Shown: positions 6,893-7,242 of the stretch, one piece after another
Position numbering within the stretch: position 1 is the stretch's first letter
Layout: the number at the start of each line of letters is the position of its first letter
From: Elusimicrobiaceae bacterium
GTDB taxonomy: Bacteria > Elusimicrobiota > Elusimicrobia > Elusimicrobiales > Elusimicrobiaceae
Direction: 5' to 3'
Length of the DNA stretch: 7,242 nt
Assembly: GCA_024405075.1 (NCBI GenBank)
Contig: JAKSPG010000061.1
Span: forward strand, 1-7,242
Made by a program: the position numbers and the translations under genes
Notes under the pieces: model-generated
The model's input: only the letters and a program-made list of their open reading frames with translations
Database searches by the model: none
Told to the model about the DNA's origin: nothing

Positions 6893-6920
6893 TTGACATC
6901 GTTTTTTTTTTTGATATCAT
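6893..6920 (+). promoter_or_regulatory. sigma70-type promoter of the pilin gene
   Basis: The -35 box TTGACA (6893-6898) is a perfect consensus. A 16-base spacer leads to TATCAT (6915-6920), five of six matches to TATAAT, preceded by TGA (6912-6914), an extended -10 element. Transcription should start near 6927, leaving a leader of about 28 bases. The spacer contains an 11-T run. No operator is evident, but TGATATCA (6912-6919) is a perfect palindrome overlapping the -10 box. Confidence 0.85.
6902..6912 (+). repeat. 11-T homopolymer in the promoter spacer
   Basis: Eleven consecutive Ts fill most of the 16-base gap between the -35 and -10 boxes; the last T is also the first base of the extended -10 TG. 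Runs of this length are prone to slippage, and each gain or loss would change promoter spacing. Confidence 0.9.
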
Positions 6921-6942
6921 GCGATTATAACCTAATTTACAC

Positions 6943-6948
6943 GAGGGG
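6943..6948 (+). promoter_or_regulatory. ribosome binding site of the pilin gene
   Basis: GAGGGG lies 6 bases before the ATG at 6955. It supports that start, which yields a 15-residue basic leader of prepilin type. Confidence 0.75.
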
Positions 6949-6954
6949 ATACGT

Positions 6955-7242
6955 ATGGAAAAGAAAAACTGTTTTACAGGCCGTTTAGACACCAAAGCGT
7001 TTACGTTAATTGAATTATTGGTCGTCGTTCTTATCATTGGTATTTTAGCCGCCGTGGCGTTGCCGCAATACCAAAAAGCGGTAGAAAAATCAAAAGCCAC
7101 ACAAGCGCTTGCGCTGTTAAAGCCGATTGCCCAGGCCGCAGAGAATTATTATTTAGCTAACGGTACGTACGCTACGGATATAGACACGTTGGATGTCGGC
7201 CTTTCCGAAGAACAAAAAGAAAAATTTTTGTGTACCACGATA
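6955..7242 (+). CDS. type IV prepilin-like protein (3' end outside window)
   Basis: The frame stays open for 96 codons to the window edge. The product has a short charged leader (residues 1-15, MEKKNCFTGRLDTKA), then the class III signal FTLIELLVVVLIIGILAAVA (16-35). Prepilin peptidase should cut after A15, leaving F16 as the methylated first residue and E20 as the conserved Glu+5. P37 gives the usual helix kink; the rest of the N-terminal helix runs to about 65 (VEKSKATQALALLKPIAQAA), followed by NYYLANGTYATDIDTLDV (64-81), typical of the start of the pilin globular head. C93 may form a disulfide with a Cys beyond the edge. Family knowledge places it in a type IV pilus or type II secretion pseudopilus; which of the two cannot be told from this fragment. 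The Ala at -1 instead of Gly is unusual. It has its own promoter and is not part of the upstream operon. Confidence 0.92.
   Translation, partial: MEKKNCFTGRLDTKAFTLIELLVVVLIIGILAAVALPQYQKAVEKSKATQALALLKPIAQAAENYYLANGTYATDIDTLDVGLSEEQKEKFLCTTI

Noticed and set aside
6925..6931. TTATAAC as the -10 box of the pilin promoter
   Set aside because: Its distance from TTGACA is about 26 bases or more; the extended TGATATCAT at 16 bases fits far better.
6837..7100. 87-aa minus-strand open frame over the terminator, promoter and pilin start
   Set aside because: It would span a strong terminator and promoter used by the + strand; its Lys/Thr-rich product is a shadow.
1..7242. Mobile elements, CRISPR array, tRNA or rRNA genes, toxin or defence system
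   Set aside because: No repeats of array type, transposase or integrase motifs, tRNA-like cloverleaf or rRNA stretches were seen; nearly all bases belong to identified core genes.

Overview
The window holds the 3' part of a housekeeping gene cluster followed by the start of a separate pilin gene, all on the + strand. It reads as a bacterial chromosome of roughly balanced base composition. The best guess for the source is the phylum Elusimicrobiota (gut relatives of Elusimicrobium). The main reason is the last gene: its prepilin has a KAFTLIELLVVVLIIG core and a YYLANGTY segment of the kind I associate with the expanded pilin families of that phylum. This assignment comes from recalled family resemblance, not a search, and is moderate at best.

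Layout. (1) 2-1021: 3' part of ftsH, cut by the window edge inside the AAA+ module, then the zinc protease domain. (2) 1022-1086: a short gap with a possible hairpin and the glmM ribosome binding site. (3) 1087-6805: five tightly packed genes: glmM, pdxJ, glmS, nnrD and a membrane-anchored alpha/beta hydrolase. Each junction overlaps by 4 bases or has a gap of 3 to 9 bases, so they are almost certainly one transcription unit, possibly read through from ftsH. (4) 6806-6954: a strong intrinsic terminator, then a good sigma70-type promoter whose spacer is filled by an 11-T run. (5) 6955 to the window end: a type IV prepilin-like gene, open at the 3' edge.

How the genes fit together. GlmS makes glucosamine-6-phosphate and GlmM converts it to glucosamine-1-phosphate, the two steps that feed UDP-GlcNAc, peptidoglycan and outer-membrane synthesis. 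PdxJ closes the pyridoxine-phosphate ring in the DXP-dependent vitamin B6 route. NnrD repairs hydrated NAD(P)H. FtsH is the membrane quality-control protease. The arrangement resembles a condensed version of known neighbourhoods (ftsH-folP-glmM in enterobacteria; pdxJ-acpS-nnr in many proteobacteria), with folP and acpS absent and glmS inserted.

Most of the window is ordinary core metabolism. I found no mobile element, CRISPR array, RNA gene or obvious new system. The most interesting spot is the pilin promoter, where the homopolymeric T run between the -35 and -10 boxes could make pilin transcription phase-variable. Lesser points are an unusual Gly-Phe in the PdxJ active-site loop, an Ala at the prepilin cleavage site, and a 10-bp inverted repeat enclosing the terminator.
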